The notes: generated from the sequence alone by a model not told the origin. DNA of 64,000 bases from Tretioscincus oriximinensis (GCA_022410635.1 JAJVDF010000215.1:224752-288751); one strand, 5' to 3'. Positions 10,342-21,769 are shown, counted from the first letter of the stretch. Numbers and translations: made by a program.

Positions 10342-10784
10342 NAAGATTCCACTAAACGAATCTTTGCATATTGTTTCTGCCATTAGTTTTTCAGTTATAT
10401 TTTTTTTTGCTAAAGTGGAATCTTTCAAGATTTGTCTATTGTCTCACATAATGCCCCACCAATTTCTCCTGGGCATTCTCAAACAGAAGAAGACAACTTT
10501 CACCCACCTGGTCTCCCTGAAAATAGCATGTAGAGGAAACCTAAGCAACCACTGTTGTAGTCTTTGATATACTTGGTCTGTATGAATTTATTGAAACCTT
10601 TCTTAAGGACTTACATAGAGCTTACTTTTGCACAGCAATTTTTTTATTGCTAAAATTGCACCTTTGAACTAATATTGCATATTTTATTGTTAACTTGAGA
10701 CTGTATTAATGTGCCAATTTCATTTTTTTTGATAATTTATTTATTGGAGTACTTATATAAAATTGACAATCTACTAAACTAAGA

Positions 10785-11194
10785 TCAGATAGCTCAGTTG
10801 CTAAGGGATCAGTCCCTCAGTTGGGAGATGGGGTTTCGAAGCCCTGTGTTGGACTGGGAATGGCTGAGTACCTTGCACTCGCCTGTAGCTCTAGCCAACC
10901 CAGCTATTCGAAAGCATGAATTGCAAGAAATTGCAACTGACTGCAAGTAGATACATAGGAAGATAGAGGAAGCCTTCAGGCAAAATACCCTTGTAAACCA
11001 CTTTGAGTCCCTTTGAAAGGTGAGAAAAGTAGGGTATAAGGACCCAGTTCTTCTTCTTCTTCTTCTTCTTCTTCTTCTTCTTCTTCTTCTTCTTCTTCTT
11101 CTTCTTCTTCTTCTTCTTCTTCTTCTTCTTCTTCTTCTTCTTCTTCTTCTTCTTCTTCTTCTTCTTCTTCTTCTTCTTCTTCTTCTTCTTCTTC
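10785..11194 (+). mobile_element. TTC-tailed tRNA-derived SINE, complete
   Basis: The tRNA-like head has an A box in GATAGCTCAGTTGCTAAGG and a B box in GGGTTTCGAAGCCC. The body contains AGCCAACCCAGCTATTCGAA and CTTTGAGTCCCTTTGAAAGG. The 3' end AGGGTATAAGGACCCAG leads into a (TTC)n tail of about 49 units (11048-11194). It is the most complete member of the family in this window. The head is a Pol III promoter relic and not a working tRNA gene. Confidence 0.85.
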
Positions 11195-11562
11195 AGTAAA
11201 AAAATCTATTATCAGGCATATAATGCCAAAACAAAATTACAATGATTTCATGTTAATATTTTCATTGATTTGGCAATAGAAGTACTTTCACGCCATAAAA
11301 GTCAATTGTTTTATTAGGCTGTTTAATTTACTGGTAAATCCTATTGTTCTCCATCCTTTGTATTTTTGGCTAAACCCTTTTTAAAGGACTGTTCACTTAT
11401 GAGCACACATTAACCCACTCCAGACTGTAAATGTTTGTGGAGCAAATAAAGAAAAATTAATTGAATTTGTGATTCCTGGGCTTTGTTTCCTCTCTCCATC
11501 CACCTAGGATAGCATCCCGAGCTGGATTTGTGCCACAATTCTTAGGTTGCCATAAAGGGACA

Positions 11563-11563
<1 letters not shown>

Positions 11564-11636
<73 letters not shown>

Positions 11637-11676
11637 GTTATTGTTGTTGTTGTTGTTGTTGTTGTTGTTATTATTA
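11564..11676. repeat. (ATT)n/(TTG)n microsatellite
   Basis: About 24 TTA/ATT units are followed by TTG units and a few TTA. The Leu-rich (+) and Ile/Thr-rich (-) open frames here are repeat translations. Confidence 0.95.
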
Positions 11677-11819
11677 CTACACTATAATTGGATATTCCAC
11701 AATAAAGCATGGATATTCTGGAATAAACCAGTCCACACAATGCTTATTGTGGAATATCCAACTAGAGAGGAATAAATAAGTGATGTGTGGATGCAGCCCT
11801 TCTTGGAACTCAGAGCTAG

Positions 11820-11960
11820 ACCTTCGGGGNCTGCCATAGTCTACACTAGCATTCTAAGACTGTGTGCAGACATATTCCAGAATATAGCAATCGCATGTCT
11901 GTGCACACCAAGCCTGTATATTCCGTGACCAGAGCTNCAGTTCCATAATATGCAGTCCGA
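11820..11960. repeat. Fragment of the CTGCCATAGTCTAC palindromic family
   Basis: GGGNCTGCCATAGTCTACAC followed by TGCAGACATATTCCAGAA resembles the blocks at about 13970 and 55198-55363. The end GTGTGGATGCAGCC at about 11789-11802 could be an arm of the same family. Confidence 0.35.
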
Positions 11961-12399
11961 GAATTTTTGCAGCAGCCACTAGAAACTATTGCTCTGTTCT
12001 CGCTTCCATTAACCTCTCTCGCCTCATTTGTGCACACGCATTTCCTCGGGAGGGGACGGGGTTCTCCAGCATGATGCCTCAATATCCCAGCAATAGTTTA
12101 TTCTGGGAAAAACGGCGTCTATTGCTGGACGACTGCTGAAAGACGCTTAACCCGTGTGCAGGTCCTGTTCTCGTCTCGCTCCGATGGCGGTAGAAATATG
12201 CTGTGTGGCCGCAGCCTAAATGAGAGGCCCTGTTTTGAGCTAAAGTCCCCTCCGGTCCACCTGCGCTCCTTGCCAGGCGCAGCGACCCCGTCGAGGATCC
12301 TGCCCCCGGGTTTATCTTTTTCTGCAAACTTTTCCTAATTAAAATCTTTCCCCGCGCGTGATTGGCCAAGGGAGGATGGCTCTGCCTTGCGGCTGGTTC

Positions 12400-12540
12400 G
12401 TGCGCCTGTGTGTGCGCGGACAAGGAGAAAGCGCCAAAGCCACCACTACGGGCTCGGCGTCTTTGCTCGGGGCCGCTTTTAGCCAGCAAGCGAGCTAGGC
12501 ATCCCCCGCGCCCTCGGGTCTTCCCCGGCGATCCCTGGGG
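12400..12540 (+). other. SLC38A5: Candidate non-coding exon 1 of SLC38A5
   Basis: The CpG-island sequence ends in CCCTGGGG|GTAAGTGCAG, a strong 5' splice site at 12541. The start at 12400 is arbitrary, because no TATA box is seen and CpG-island promoters start at several sites. Splicing to the acceptor at 39127-39128 would form the 5' UTR. This is inference from position, strand and splice signal. Confidence 0.35.
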
Positions 12541-12970
12541 GTAAGTGCAGCGGAGCCGCCGGATCGGGGGGCTTTGGGATCCCGGAAAGCGTGAAGGGAG
12601 CGAGAGAAGTTCTTTCTCCTTCCCTCTGCAACTCCAGCGGGCTGTTGCATCAGATATGCCGCCCTGGACAGAGAGAGGCACGTTGCTTGCCTGGGGCTTG
12701 GCGGGAGGGAAAGCCCGGGGGGCTGGGGGGCTTCCCTGTTTCCCCGCTTCGTCCCTCACATCCAACGATCCCCCCCCCCTCCGTTGGAGAGAATCCATTG
12801 GGCGCAAAATTGGATCTCGGGGGCACAAAACGACTCCCGGACCCTTCCAATTGGGGAGGGGCTGAAGGGGCGGCCTTGGGGGTTGGGGTGCTGGTGGCTC
12901 CCCCTCCGCGGGCTCTTGAGGGGCCTCCTTCGATCGAGGGCGGCAGCTTTAGGGATTCCAAGGAGAGCCA

Positions 12971-13060
12971 GCCCCCCCCCCCCCAGGGGGCCCCCCGGGG
13001 GGGGGGGGGGGGGGCCGGGGGCGCCGCCTTGGCGCATGGGGGGGGGGGGGGAAGACAAGG
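12971..13060. repeat. C/G homopolymer runs in the CpG island
   Basis: A C14 run is followed by AGGGGGCCCCCC, then a long G run (about 12998-13013), and another G run near 13039-13051. This can fold into a GC hairpin or G-quadruplex and is prone to assembly error. The long overlapping Gly/Pro/Ala-rich frames here arise from it. Confidence 0.85.
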
Positions 13061-13600
13061 AGAAGCCAGCGGCCCGTCGGGCTCTCTGGGCTGGGCGCGC
13101 GTGCCCCTCACACGCTTGGCAGGCGATCAGCGTCCATGAATGGGGTAGTGGGGGTGTCGATCATACGGGTTGCCCTGCCACGTGGGATGCGAGTTCAACA
13201 CGGGACCGGGGTGCCCCGATCCCTGGACGTTTGCACCGCATTCACACCAGGATCGCCCCCCCTTCGCCTTATTTTTTTTTTTTTGTTCCTGCAAAATGAA
13301 GAAATAGCTAAAGTCAACGCTTTACAACAACGGCAACAATAAATAAATAAGTTATATTAAGTTTGAAGATTTCTTCGGGGGTTATTTCCCTCCAATTCTG
13401 TCCAGAGGTGGGAGGGAACTATGGTGCACAATAGGCCCTGCTCCTACCAGATGGTATAGCCCACAGAATAAAGGAAGTCCAAAAAGGGCTCTTGGGGGTC
13501 TCTGGCAGCCCAGGCACACAGTGATGGTATGCTCCGCACTGAGAGGTCAGGCATACCGACTGTACATGTGGCTCCTTCTGCACCAGGCCTTACCGGAGGA

Positions 13601-13912
13601 CAGTGATGATGAACCTTTTGAGCTCCGTTTGTCAAAATTAAAAGAAAAACACCTAGCTCAATGGGGGTGCCATGTCACATCTAGAAATATTTGTAGCTTG
13701 AGTCTAGTTGATATACTGTATGTATTTATTACAGAAGCAAAAACAAATAATTCTTTACATTGGTGACTTTTTTGTTGCTGAATTTCATTTTTCCCCTTTA
13801 TTAATTAAACAAAATGTATTAATTCTTAAAATTTAATCAAGGCGGTCGTGTGTCACCCAAAATATTTTGGCGTGTCGCCTTTGACACACGTGTGATAGGA
13901 TAGCCATCACTG
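13601..13912. mobile_element. hAT-type non-autonomous DNA transposon
   Basis: The left end CAGTGATGATGAACCTTTTG and the right end AGGATAGCCATCACTG are inverted hAT-type termini. The interior contains GTGTGTCACC and GACACACGTGTGATAGG, a common pattern in these elements. No clear 8-bp duplication remains. A short frame at 13521-13766 overlaps it and is not a gene. Confidence 0.65.
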
Positions 13913-14128
13913 GTTGGTATCTACATAGACAAAGCCCCACTTCTTGGGAAATGATCAAATGGGGCCTGCCATAGTCTACATGTGGACGGCCAAACTCTGT
14001 ACTGAGACGAAACCCAAAATAAGGCTCAGTGGAGACTGTACTTATATATGGTAAGCCCCAAACCAGACCTACCATAATCTACTGTATCATGTGAATGGCA
14101 GGTCTATTTTCTGAGATATACCCTAGAA

Positions 14129-14316
14129 CAGGGGTGGGCAATTAATTTTTCCCAAGGGGCCGCATGAGAAATTGGGGTGGTTTTAGAGGGCCGGATTAAT
14201 ATAGTTAACTCAGTTCTACCCAATACTGTATATAACTCTGAGCTAAGAGGGGCGGGCCGGTCAGAGACAGTAGGAGGGCCGCATGTGGCCCTCGGGCTGC
14301 CACTTGCCCAGGTCTG
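14129..14316. mobile_element. hAT-type MITE with 8-bp target duplication
   Basis: The left terminus CAGGGGTGGGCAA and the right terminus TTGCCCAGGTCTG are inverted. CCCTAGAA occurs immediately on both sides (14121-14128 and 14317-14324), a perfect 8-bp target duplication as expected for hAT. It is 188 bp long with no coding capacity. Confidence 0.9.
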
Positions 14317-14426
14317 CCCTAGAATAAACCCCAGGGTGAAAATAACTTGTGTAATGTGGTTCTTAAGTTAAACTGGGACAATAAGTAGCTGTTGGTTGTA
14401 CATCAAGCTGTATGTTCTTATATTTA

Positions 14427-14625
14427 CAAATTGGTAACTGGATGGTAAAGCAAACTGCCTAGGAAGCAGAAGTTTTGTTGCTAATGTAATTAATCTTCGG
14501 CCTCTCAAAAGAAGTGGACCATGGCAAACCACATCTGTATTTCTGCCCAGAAAACTGCCCGTGGAGGTCCCCGTGCAGTTAAACCAAGAGTCAGCCCACA
14601 GCAAAAGTGACAACAACAACCATTC
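14427..14625 (+). mobile_element. SINE-like repeat (AAGCAGAAG / AGAAAACTGCC family)
   Basis: Shared blocks AGGAAGCAGAAG, GGCAAACCACATCTGTATTT and CAGAAAACTGCC...GGTCCCC also occur at 56385-56555 in the same order. The arrangement resembles a tRNA-derived SINE with a conserved central part. The family name is unknown to me. Confidence 0.45.
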
Positions 14626-15276
14626 TAAATAAAAAGTGAATACAACTTGCTGTGTCCACATGTACGGAAAAAGCGGTACAAAAGCAGCTAAGAGATGGTA
14701 GCATGTGAAAGTTAGGGAGCGACAGTTACCAACTTTAAGTCATGTGTAAGCAACCTTTCTGTTTTCTTTTTTTCTTACGTGTATGTTCAGCAGTTAAGCA
14801 ATAAAGCTGGAAGAAAAAGGGACATCAAAATTGCAATTTTACTAGGGAAATTCAGTGGAATGTACTTGTTGTGTAATCACGAAGAGTGGCATGTAAAATC
14901 CATTAGATCTTTGGAATTGTTTTGATTGATCACACCAAATTGTCCCCTCACTTTCAAGCCAAAAAGGTGAGGTAGAAGATTGCTGGAGATGAGCAGTCAT
15001 TGAGTAACACACAATAATAGACTCTCCCAGTGGATAGGGGATTTGGCAACAGAGTTGTACTCTAAAGTTGTAATTCAGTATAAAGTCACCTGAAGTTGGT
15101 CTTAACAACGTCAGAAAAGTCCTACTGGATAAGGCTGTGTTCTTGGTTCTCTGCAAATGGCTTTTACACCACCCTGCTTATCTCTCTAATGTAGAGGTGA
15201 TACCTGGACATCTGTTGTCCTAGTAAGCTTTTATACACCTGGCTTCCTTGCCTCATTCTTTCTTATCGCTATCCAG

Positions 15277-15600
15277 GCTGTTTGTTTATTTTTATATTCT
15301 GCCCTAAACTAAATAGTCTTGGGGCATATCACAACAAACAAAACATAAAAACAAGTAAAATAAGACAATTAAAAATGGTGACAGTATCTGTAAGGAGAAA
15401 GACTATTATTTGTTCAATTGAAGGCCAGGATGAAGAGGTGCGTCTTCACCAGGATTTTAACATGTAAAGTATAGGTGCCTGATGTGCCTTATACAGATCT
15501 GGGGGCTGCTCGAGAAGGCCCTCCCATGTGTTCACACCCCTTTGGCACCTGATGGTGATGGGATCATCAAGAGGGGTCTCATCTGAAGATTACATCTGCT
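15277..15600 (-). mobile_element. L2-like LINE 3' end, antisense
   Basis: It reads TTTATTTTTATATTCTGCCC, CTTGGGGCATATCACAACAA, AGGCCAGGATGAAGAGGTG and GGGGGCTGCTCGAGAAGGCC, the reverse of the + copies at 20955 and 39985. The 5' part is lost. Confidence 0.65.
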
Positions 15601-16800
15601 GTATGGAGTCTTCTGGACAGAGATGTCTTGAAATGTGCACAAAGGACAAAGGACAGATAGGATAAAGGCCATTTGTATTGAGTGGGGAGCAGGTGAAAGT
15701 CGTGTTCTGCTTCAGCTATCCTGAAACCACTTGCTTCTATGGAGTCTGACCTAGCAGGAAGTCACTTAGATTCTGAGGCTCTGAACAACTAGGTTTTTGT
15801 TATGGACGCTCCAGCCTATAAAGATTGGAGGCAGGAAAAATGTCCTTTTATCTGCCACGAGAGAGCCTCATGCACAAGATTGTTTACCCACAATTAATCA
15901 ATCCTCATAACCTTCAGCTTTCTTTTTATTTGATTAGTATAGTAAGACCATAATAATCTCTTTATAGGTCATTTCAGAAGGTAGCAATTTTCTGCTGAAG
16001 GAATGAAGCACTTGGAGCTTCATTCCAATGTGTATCATTTGGCGAGGGAATAATACCAAATGGTAATGTTTTAACTCTGGCCATAAATGTGTGAATCTTT
16101 ATGTTGAGATATAAGATACTGGGGCCTGATTTGTGTTCAGACCTATGGTATTCCAGAAAGTGGCCTAAGGAACCTTCTGTTCATATGTTATTCCAAGCTA
16201 GCACAGGGCCTCCATTTCTGGAGCCTGGCAAAATGCTGTTGTAAGCTTGAGTGTTGACTGTTTCTCTGTGCACCAAGGAGCACATGCAGATGGTGTCTAA
16301 GGGTATCTCCAAGCACGTGGCTATGTCATGCATTTTAAGGGCATAGCAGGCCATACTCAAGTGCCCTTCTGTTCGCACTCAGCTACTCTTTTGTGCGGTG
16401 CTGCTGGAAACCTCACGGGAGTGAAGTGCCCCCATGGCAACCATGCACAAGCTCCCTGATTGGTGGCTAGGCACTGGTCTTGTGTGACCTTGCATGTGGT
16501 TCTCACCCCGGATGCGTGAGTCCTCTGAGCCATGAGTCTCACGCAGCAATGGGAATGGTTCCTTGGAGGGCTTCGCTACTGGATCACCCTTTTCCCTCTG
16601 AGAAAACGCGGGAACAACAGGGCTTTTTGGTGCAGTTAGCGTTGACAAGCCATGATCTAGTGTGGGAGAGCAATTGCCAGGTCCTCCCATCCAGGTAGTA
16701 TCTGCTGTGCGTATACAGCCCAAGTGTGCCTAGCAAGAGCACAGTTGTGGGGTCTGTAGATGGCAGTAGCTGTTGTGCCTGGGGCAAGTCAGCATTGCCG
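15601..16800. other. Non-coding stretch, nothing recognised
   Basis: No exon is supported. A few overlapping short frames between 16357 and 16817 lie on both strands and look like chance. Confidence 0.4.
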
Positions 16801-16805
16801 TCATG

Positions 16806-17282
16806 GGCTGCATCCACATGGTCCTTGTTTATGTCAGTATTTATGGATAAACCAGTTTATTGGTGTACTGGTTTTAATGTGTCTCGTTCATGTCTGTTCA
16901 GAATATTGTCCATGTTTTGCCATTCTATCAGCTCCTGAAAAGGGGATCTACTGCGCATGGAGCACACTCTCCTGTTATCCATTTTCTTTGTTTGTTGCTA
17001 GGAGGAAATACAGTAGTCCCTCCTCCCAAATGCCATTGGATAGTTTGCTGTCAATATCAGATTCCATTGCCTCTCACCTTTGCGGTTTCTCACCAAAATT
17101 TCCTACATATCGCGGCCTTTCCATGTAGCAGTTTGACAGCTGTTTTTCCTAGCGAACCATCAATCCAGTAAATTGGCTCAAAATCCTGAAATCTGTTGGT
17201 TTATGTAACAACCTATTGTGACAAATGCAACCAAAGTTAAACTTGCAAGTGGTTTATTGATTCTGTATGGATGCAGCCTAGA
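16806..17282. repeat. Unnamed dispersed repeat, copy 1 of 3
   Basis: The copy begins GGGCTGCATCCACATGG-like and ends GTATGGATGCAGCC, which are inverted ends. It shares long blocks with 34376-34790 and 47690-48180: CTGGTTTTAATGTG, ATTTTCTTTGTTTG, GTCAATATCAGATTCC and TTGACAGCTGTTTTTCCT. No coding is apparent. The inverted GGCTGCATCC ends suggest a non-autonomous DNA transposon. Confidence 0.6.
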
Positions 17283-17802
17283 ACATGTGGGGGTCAGGCT
17301 GCATAGATCAGTCATGAAACATTGGCTTCTGTGTCTTTTCTCTCTCTCCCATTGCTACCTCCAGTTTCCCCTGACTGTTTCCAAGTAAAGCTTATACTAC
17401 CTTGGTGTTTTCCATTCCATTTCCTGATTCTAAAAGAAGAAGTGCCAATTACTGTCTGGAGAAAAGCATAAATGACGTACAGTACATGTATACAAATACT
17501 AATGTGCTTCTTCGGCCTTGGCAACTGGACATTGAACAAGCTGCCTCCCCTGGGGAATAGTATTTTGTTTCAGATGCCATGAGCTGAAGCAGAAAATTCT
17601 TTCTGTGGCTTCTTATTTCTAGCAGCTTTTTGCTATATGTGCATCCCTCTGTACATGGTTACAGACAAATTTGAACCAGCCGTTGAATTCTGGGCTAACT
17701 TGTGACTGGATACTGAAAAGTGTTGAATATTATTGTCCCTGTGGAATTGGGTGGCCTCTTTTTTTAGCATATATATGACAATGCTATCTTCAAACAGTAA
17801 AC

Positions 17803-18032
17803 AGTTTGGTGTAGTGGTTAGAGTGTTGGACTCTTATCTGGTAGTCTCCTCGTTCAGTTCCCCACTCCTCCATGAAAGCCAGCATGAAAGAGTTCTTTAG
17901 AACTCTCTCAGCCCCACCTATTTCACAGGGTGTCTGTTGTAAAGAAAGTAACAAAAATGCTGTATGGTTGGCCACCCTTAGACCTTCAGGTATAGGTGGG
18001 ATATAAGTATAAATAAATAAAGTAATAAATAA
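17803..18032 (+). mobile_element. Sauria-type tRNA-derived SINE
   Basis: The head GGTGTAGTGGTTAGAGTGTT holds the A box and CGTTCAGTTCCC a decayed B box. The body includes ACTCCTCCATGAAAGCCAGC and TTCACAGGGTGTCTGTTGT. The 3' end CCTTCAGGTATAGGTGGG runs into an AAATAAATAA tail. This matches the Sauria SINE design known from squamates. Confidence 0.85.
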
Positions 18033-19190
18033 GCATACAGATGTTAAGCAGTCCTGCCATATTGCACAAGCATAGGTATGGTACATTATTTTTACTACAT
18101 GTTAGAGAGAGAATTCAATTCAGATTATGGGATGCCTTGAAGGCTGTTGATCTGCAACCCGATTGTAACCATTTTCCCCTAGAGGCCATTGATTTTGTTC
18201 CATATCTCCTTGGCCTTGCAAGGATCCCTTTGGAACAACTGGAAAAAGGCCAAACTGTGTCTTTTGTTTCGATCATAGTAGATAGACTGAATTCACCCAT
18301 AAACCAGGGTGTGTTATCTCCTGCCCTTTCATCTTTCCCGTCTTTCTCGAGGCTTGGAATAGGGAGAAGAGACCACCCTGTTCCATCTCTAGGCAAAAAT
18401 GCTTTTCATTTTTCCCTCCTGGGAGTGGGTGTAGCTAAAGCTGAGACTGGGAAGGGTGCCAACGAGCAAGGAATGTGTTCATGGTGGGTGCAAACGTCTC
18501 TGGTTTAGTATTACTTTAGAGGGGGAAACAGTTACCTTTCTGGTCTGGTTCCACAACTTCTATGGTTAAAATTCATTGCTTGCTCCCAGATCCCGAGCTG
18601 GTTCTGGCTGTCACATATGCCTTCAATTCTACAGTGGAATGGAAGGGCGAGCTGCTTATATGTGGCTACAGATGGAAGCAATTTTAGCACTTTTTCCAAT
18701 TTCAGTTGTTCTTGCAAGAATAATTCCAGCTGCTTTTGTGAGTTGCCTGGCTTGGGAGGAAGAGTACAAAGGGACATCCTGCGTGTGACGTTTTCTGGTG
18801 GCAAAGCTCACATAGAGGCCGATGGTGGATGCTGGGTGCTGATGACGGTTGTTGACAACAGTGAGGACTGGATGTTCCCTTCGTTTGGGCCCACCTCCCT
18901 ATTTCCCAACACACACATGCCAACACATTTATATACATTGCCCAGGAGAGAGCATCTCCTTTCCTGGCCAAGCTGATGAAAAAGTTGTGGCTTAACTGGT
19001 CATCCAGATTCATTCTAGTACAACTGTGATTATAGAATCGTAGTGACCTTGAATGTCCAGGTCAATGATTTGTGGAGCATTTGAGGCCTTTGATACTGTT
19101 GGCAACAATATCTTTCAGAGAATGGCTGTGTCATGTTATCTTCCTCGTCCAGTGTGGATTTGGATGAGGACGACCTTGCTGAATTTGAGC
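18033..19190. other. Non-coding stretch, nothing recognised
   Basis: Several short open frames overlap on both strands (18041-19013), but none shows splice-site context or a familiar protein. Confidence 0.4.
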
Positions 19191-19198
19191 CTCTGGCC

Positions 19199-19671
19199 CA
19201 GTGGTGGGATTCAGATAATTTAACAACTGGTTCACTGCCCTTATGATCATTTTAAGTACATAAAAAAGATACACTGGAAATACACAGAAATCTTTATTCC
19301 TGTACAGAGGCTAAAATTGCCATACACATGCTTGTACGCATGCCTGTAGCCCCTCCCCACCTTAGGCCCCACCTCCTGCGAGAAAGAAGCAACCTGAAAT
19401 GACATTGTTTAAAATGGCATTCCTGGAAGCTGTAAATTGGCAAAGATATAACTTGAAATGGCGTTCCTAGAAGCAGGAACTAGAAATTACATTGGGAGGA
19501 GTTGAGGGATAAATTCTCATACATGTGGTGTATGAGGACTTCCCGCCCTTGTACATGAAAGGGAAATTCCCATATGTATCACACCATTTTTAACAACCTG
19601 TTTGGCAAACTCAACAAAAAATAGGTATTGGTTCTGCCAAATCTATGAGAACCATCAATATCCCACCATTG
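19199..19671. mobile_element. hAT-type non-autonomous transposon with 8-bp target duplication
   Basis: The left end CAGTGGTGGGATTCAGATAA and the right end AATATCCCACCATTG are inverted. CTCTGGCC flanks both sides exactly (19191-19198 and 19672-19679). It is 473 bp long with no transposase frame. Confidence 0.9.
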
Positions 19672-20187
19672 CTCTGGCCATAATCAACACTGAAGAAGGA
19701 GAAGAACAAGCTGATATTCAATATTTTGCTACTCGCAGAAAGGAAAGGCTTGTGTAATCATGCTTATATAAATAAGCTAGAAACTCCATAGATATTTGTA
19801 GCTGACAACCAATTCATATTTGCTTGTGCTTGTCTCTGGTCTAGTTCCTTGTATTTTGGTTATCTGATACATCTGTGTGGTGTGTTATTAGACACCCATC
19901 ACTTCTTGGGGTCTGCATATCTAAGATGCAAACTTTCCTTAAATGTGTTGCCAGTTCTCCAGGGCTCTTTGGTTAATATCCTATAGCTGAAGTGAAGCTA
20001 GTTTGAGTTTATCCTGTATTTCCTTGTTTTCCTTGTAGGTGAGATAAGACAGGCAGAGAATTAGGGAGCTTGGTATGCTGGGGCACTTTCCTTCAAAATG
20101 GAACTTTATTGATCCCATAAAATGTCCTGTAGGCTTCTTCAGTTCCATGGCCTTTTCTGCACTTTATATTTGGGATATATCTTGGAC

Positions 20188-20462
20188 CTAGTGGAATTAG
20201 CCCGTTGCATTATGGTAATGCAATGAGTTCCAGTCCCTCCTCCCCCTTGTTTCTGTCCATGCCTCCACCTACTCCCTCCCATCCCTCTTTCATTTGCTGT
20301 TTCTTTCCATCTTCCATTCGTTCTTCCTTTCCATCTCCCTTTCTTCTTTCCTCTCTTCCTTCTTTCATTGGTCTCTGGAGGCTGCAAAGTGCCAAGCCCT
20401 GTCATTGGTCGTTATACCATGGAATGTTGGACTCTATGGCAGCTGTTTTATTATATATAAGA
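20188..20462 (-). mobile_element. Non-autonomous Helitron, copy 3 (antisense)
   Basis: On the minus strand it starts A|TCTTATATATAATAAAAC and ends with hairpin arms TTGCATTACCATAATGCAA, then CGGGCTAATTCCACTAG. The base following CTAG is G instead of T, a later change or a variant site. It keeps the family start (CCAATGACAGGGCTTGGCAC region) and the purine tract but lacks most of the CR1-like segment, so it is an internally deleted member of 275 bp. Confidence 0.75.
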
Positions 20463-20954
20463 TAGGGGGGATCCCTATGATAGTACAATTTTGGCAGGTC
20501 CCATTCTAGACTTGCCTTAGTCTGTACTGGCATGTGAATAGCTATCCTTAGCTTAGAAATAAGGTTAAGTAAGCTAAATGCATAAAGGGCTGCATTTCTC
20601 TCTTTTCTCGTCCTCTTGATTAGGTAAGTCTGCCTAGGTGCTTAAGGTGTGTCTCCAGACAATAACGTCTGTACAAGGGCTAATAAACCTAGGCAAAATA
20701 TTGTGAGAAGGTGGAAACCCTCTGACTCATTTCTTCTGCCATAGTAATGGGGGTTGGGCCAATTTGAAGACCTGCGTTCACGTGCAGGGGAATAAAGCAC
20801 CTGTTTGAGGCAGCTGAGAGATGGTTCACAGGTGGGATTCTTCACATGCTAGTCTGCCCCTTTCCGTCTCACCGATATTCTGGGCTACACACGTGAATTG
20901 AGAGATAAATTGGGAGGACAGGGGCTGCCTGCTAACATCTTCAAGGCATTTTTG

Positions 20955-21300
20955 GATTTCCCCCCCCCCGTAGGAGCACATAGGAGGGCCTTCTCTGTGG
21001 TGGCCCACTCACTCTGGATCAGCCTTGAGACTCGCTAAGCACCTACATTATATAATTTTTGGTGCTTGGTAAAAATATACCTCTTCGTCCAGGCTTTTGA
21101 CTCTTAAATAACTCCCTCTGTCCTTCCAGGTTGGGAGGATGGGAGGAGAGGGGGGGTATGGTATTTTTAAATGTTTTATTAATTCAGTTTTTAAAAAAAA
21201 ATTCTTGATTTTTTGTTACCTGCCTTGGAACCAGTCATGAAGGGTGGGATATAAATCAATTTAAATAAATCAATTTAAATAAATAAATAAAATAAAAATA
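20955..21300 (+). mobile_element. L2-like LINE 3' end
   Basis: GGAGGGCCTTCTCTGTGGTG, CTCTTCGTCCAGGCTTTTGA and GGGTGGGATATAAATC are followed by AAATAAAT tail units, the same order as at 7978-8417. Confidence 0.7.
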
Positions 21301-21769
21301 TATGTGAATGCATACCCTTTTGCACTGGTCTTATTCCAGGTTATATTCCAGAGTAGACTAGTGCAGAATGCAGCAGGTCTCAGATGGGCAGGTTACAGTT
21401 TGTTCCAACATGCAGACAGCAGCTCTCTATTTCAGGATGTATCCAATGTGGAAAGGTAAGGGCCACAGCCTAAATAAGACGATGCTCCTTCTGCAGAAGG
21501 AAACCAAGTATTTCTTGGTTGAAATTTGCGATTTGGTCTGTGCCTTATTTAGAGCTACTTTAGCTTGCACANAAGGTATGAAATTTCTGGAGATGGTTGA
21601 TCTCATGTTTTTGGCCCTGCTCACAAACATGCTTTTAAACCGTCTTCAGTCCTGAAGAAATGGACTGAACCAGAAAAACAAACCTCCTGAACTTTTCTTC
21701 TGCCCTGGGCGCCAGCCATTCGGGGTTCTGCCTCCCTTCTTTATCAGAAATATTAAGATAAAGTTACTG

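Larger units (their letters stand above)
12150..13260. promoter_or_regulatory. CpG island, candidate SLC38A5 promoter
   Basis: The base composition switches abruptly to GC-rich with many CpGs (for example the segments near 12200-12540 and 12545-12900), unlike the AT-rich flanks. An inverted CCAAT box (ATTGG, 12361-12365) lies upstream of a consensus splice donor at 12541. No other CpG island is visible in the window. In mammals SLC38A5 has non-coding 5' exons, so this is the best promoter candidate for the gene starting at 39 kb. It could instead serve a non-coding RNA or another gene. Confidence 0.6.

Noticed and set aside
10785..10870. tRNA-like A and B boxes here and in other SINE heads
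   Set aside because: The heads lack the full cloverleaf and continue into SINE bodies, so they are not tRNA genes.
11504..11775. Leu-only and Ile-only frames
   Set aside because: Translations of the (ATT)n/(TTG)n microsatellite.
12079..13299. Long overlapping open frames on both strands in the CpG island (up to 249 residues)
   Set aside because: GC-rich sequence has few stop codons. The products are Gly/Pro/Ala/Arg-rich, overlap each other in several frames and rest on homopolymer runs.
13521..13766. 81-residue frame near 13.6 kb
   Set aside because: It overlaps a hAT element terminus.
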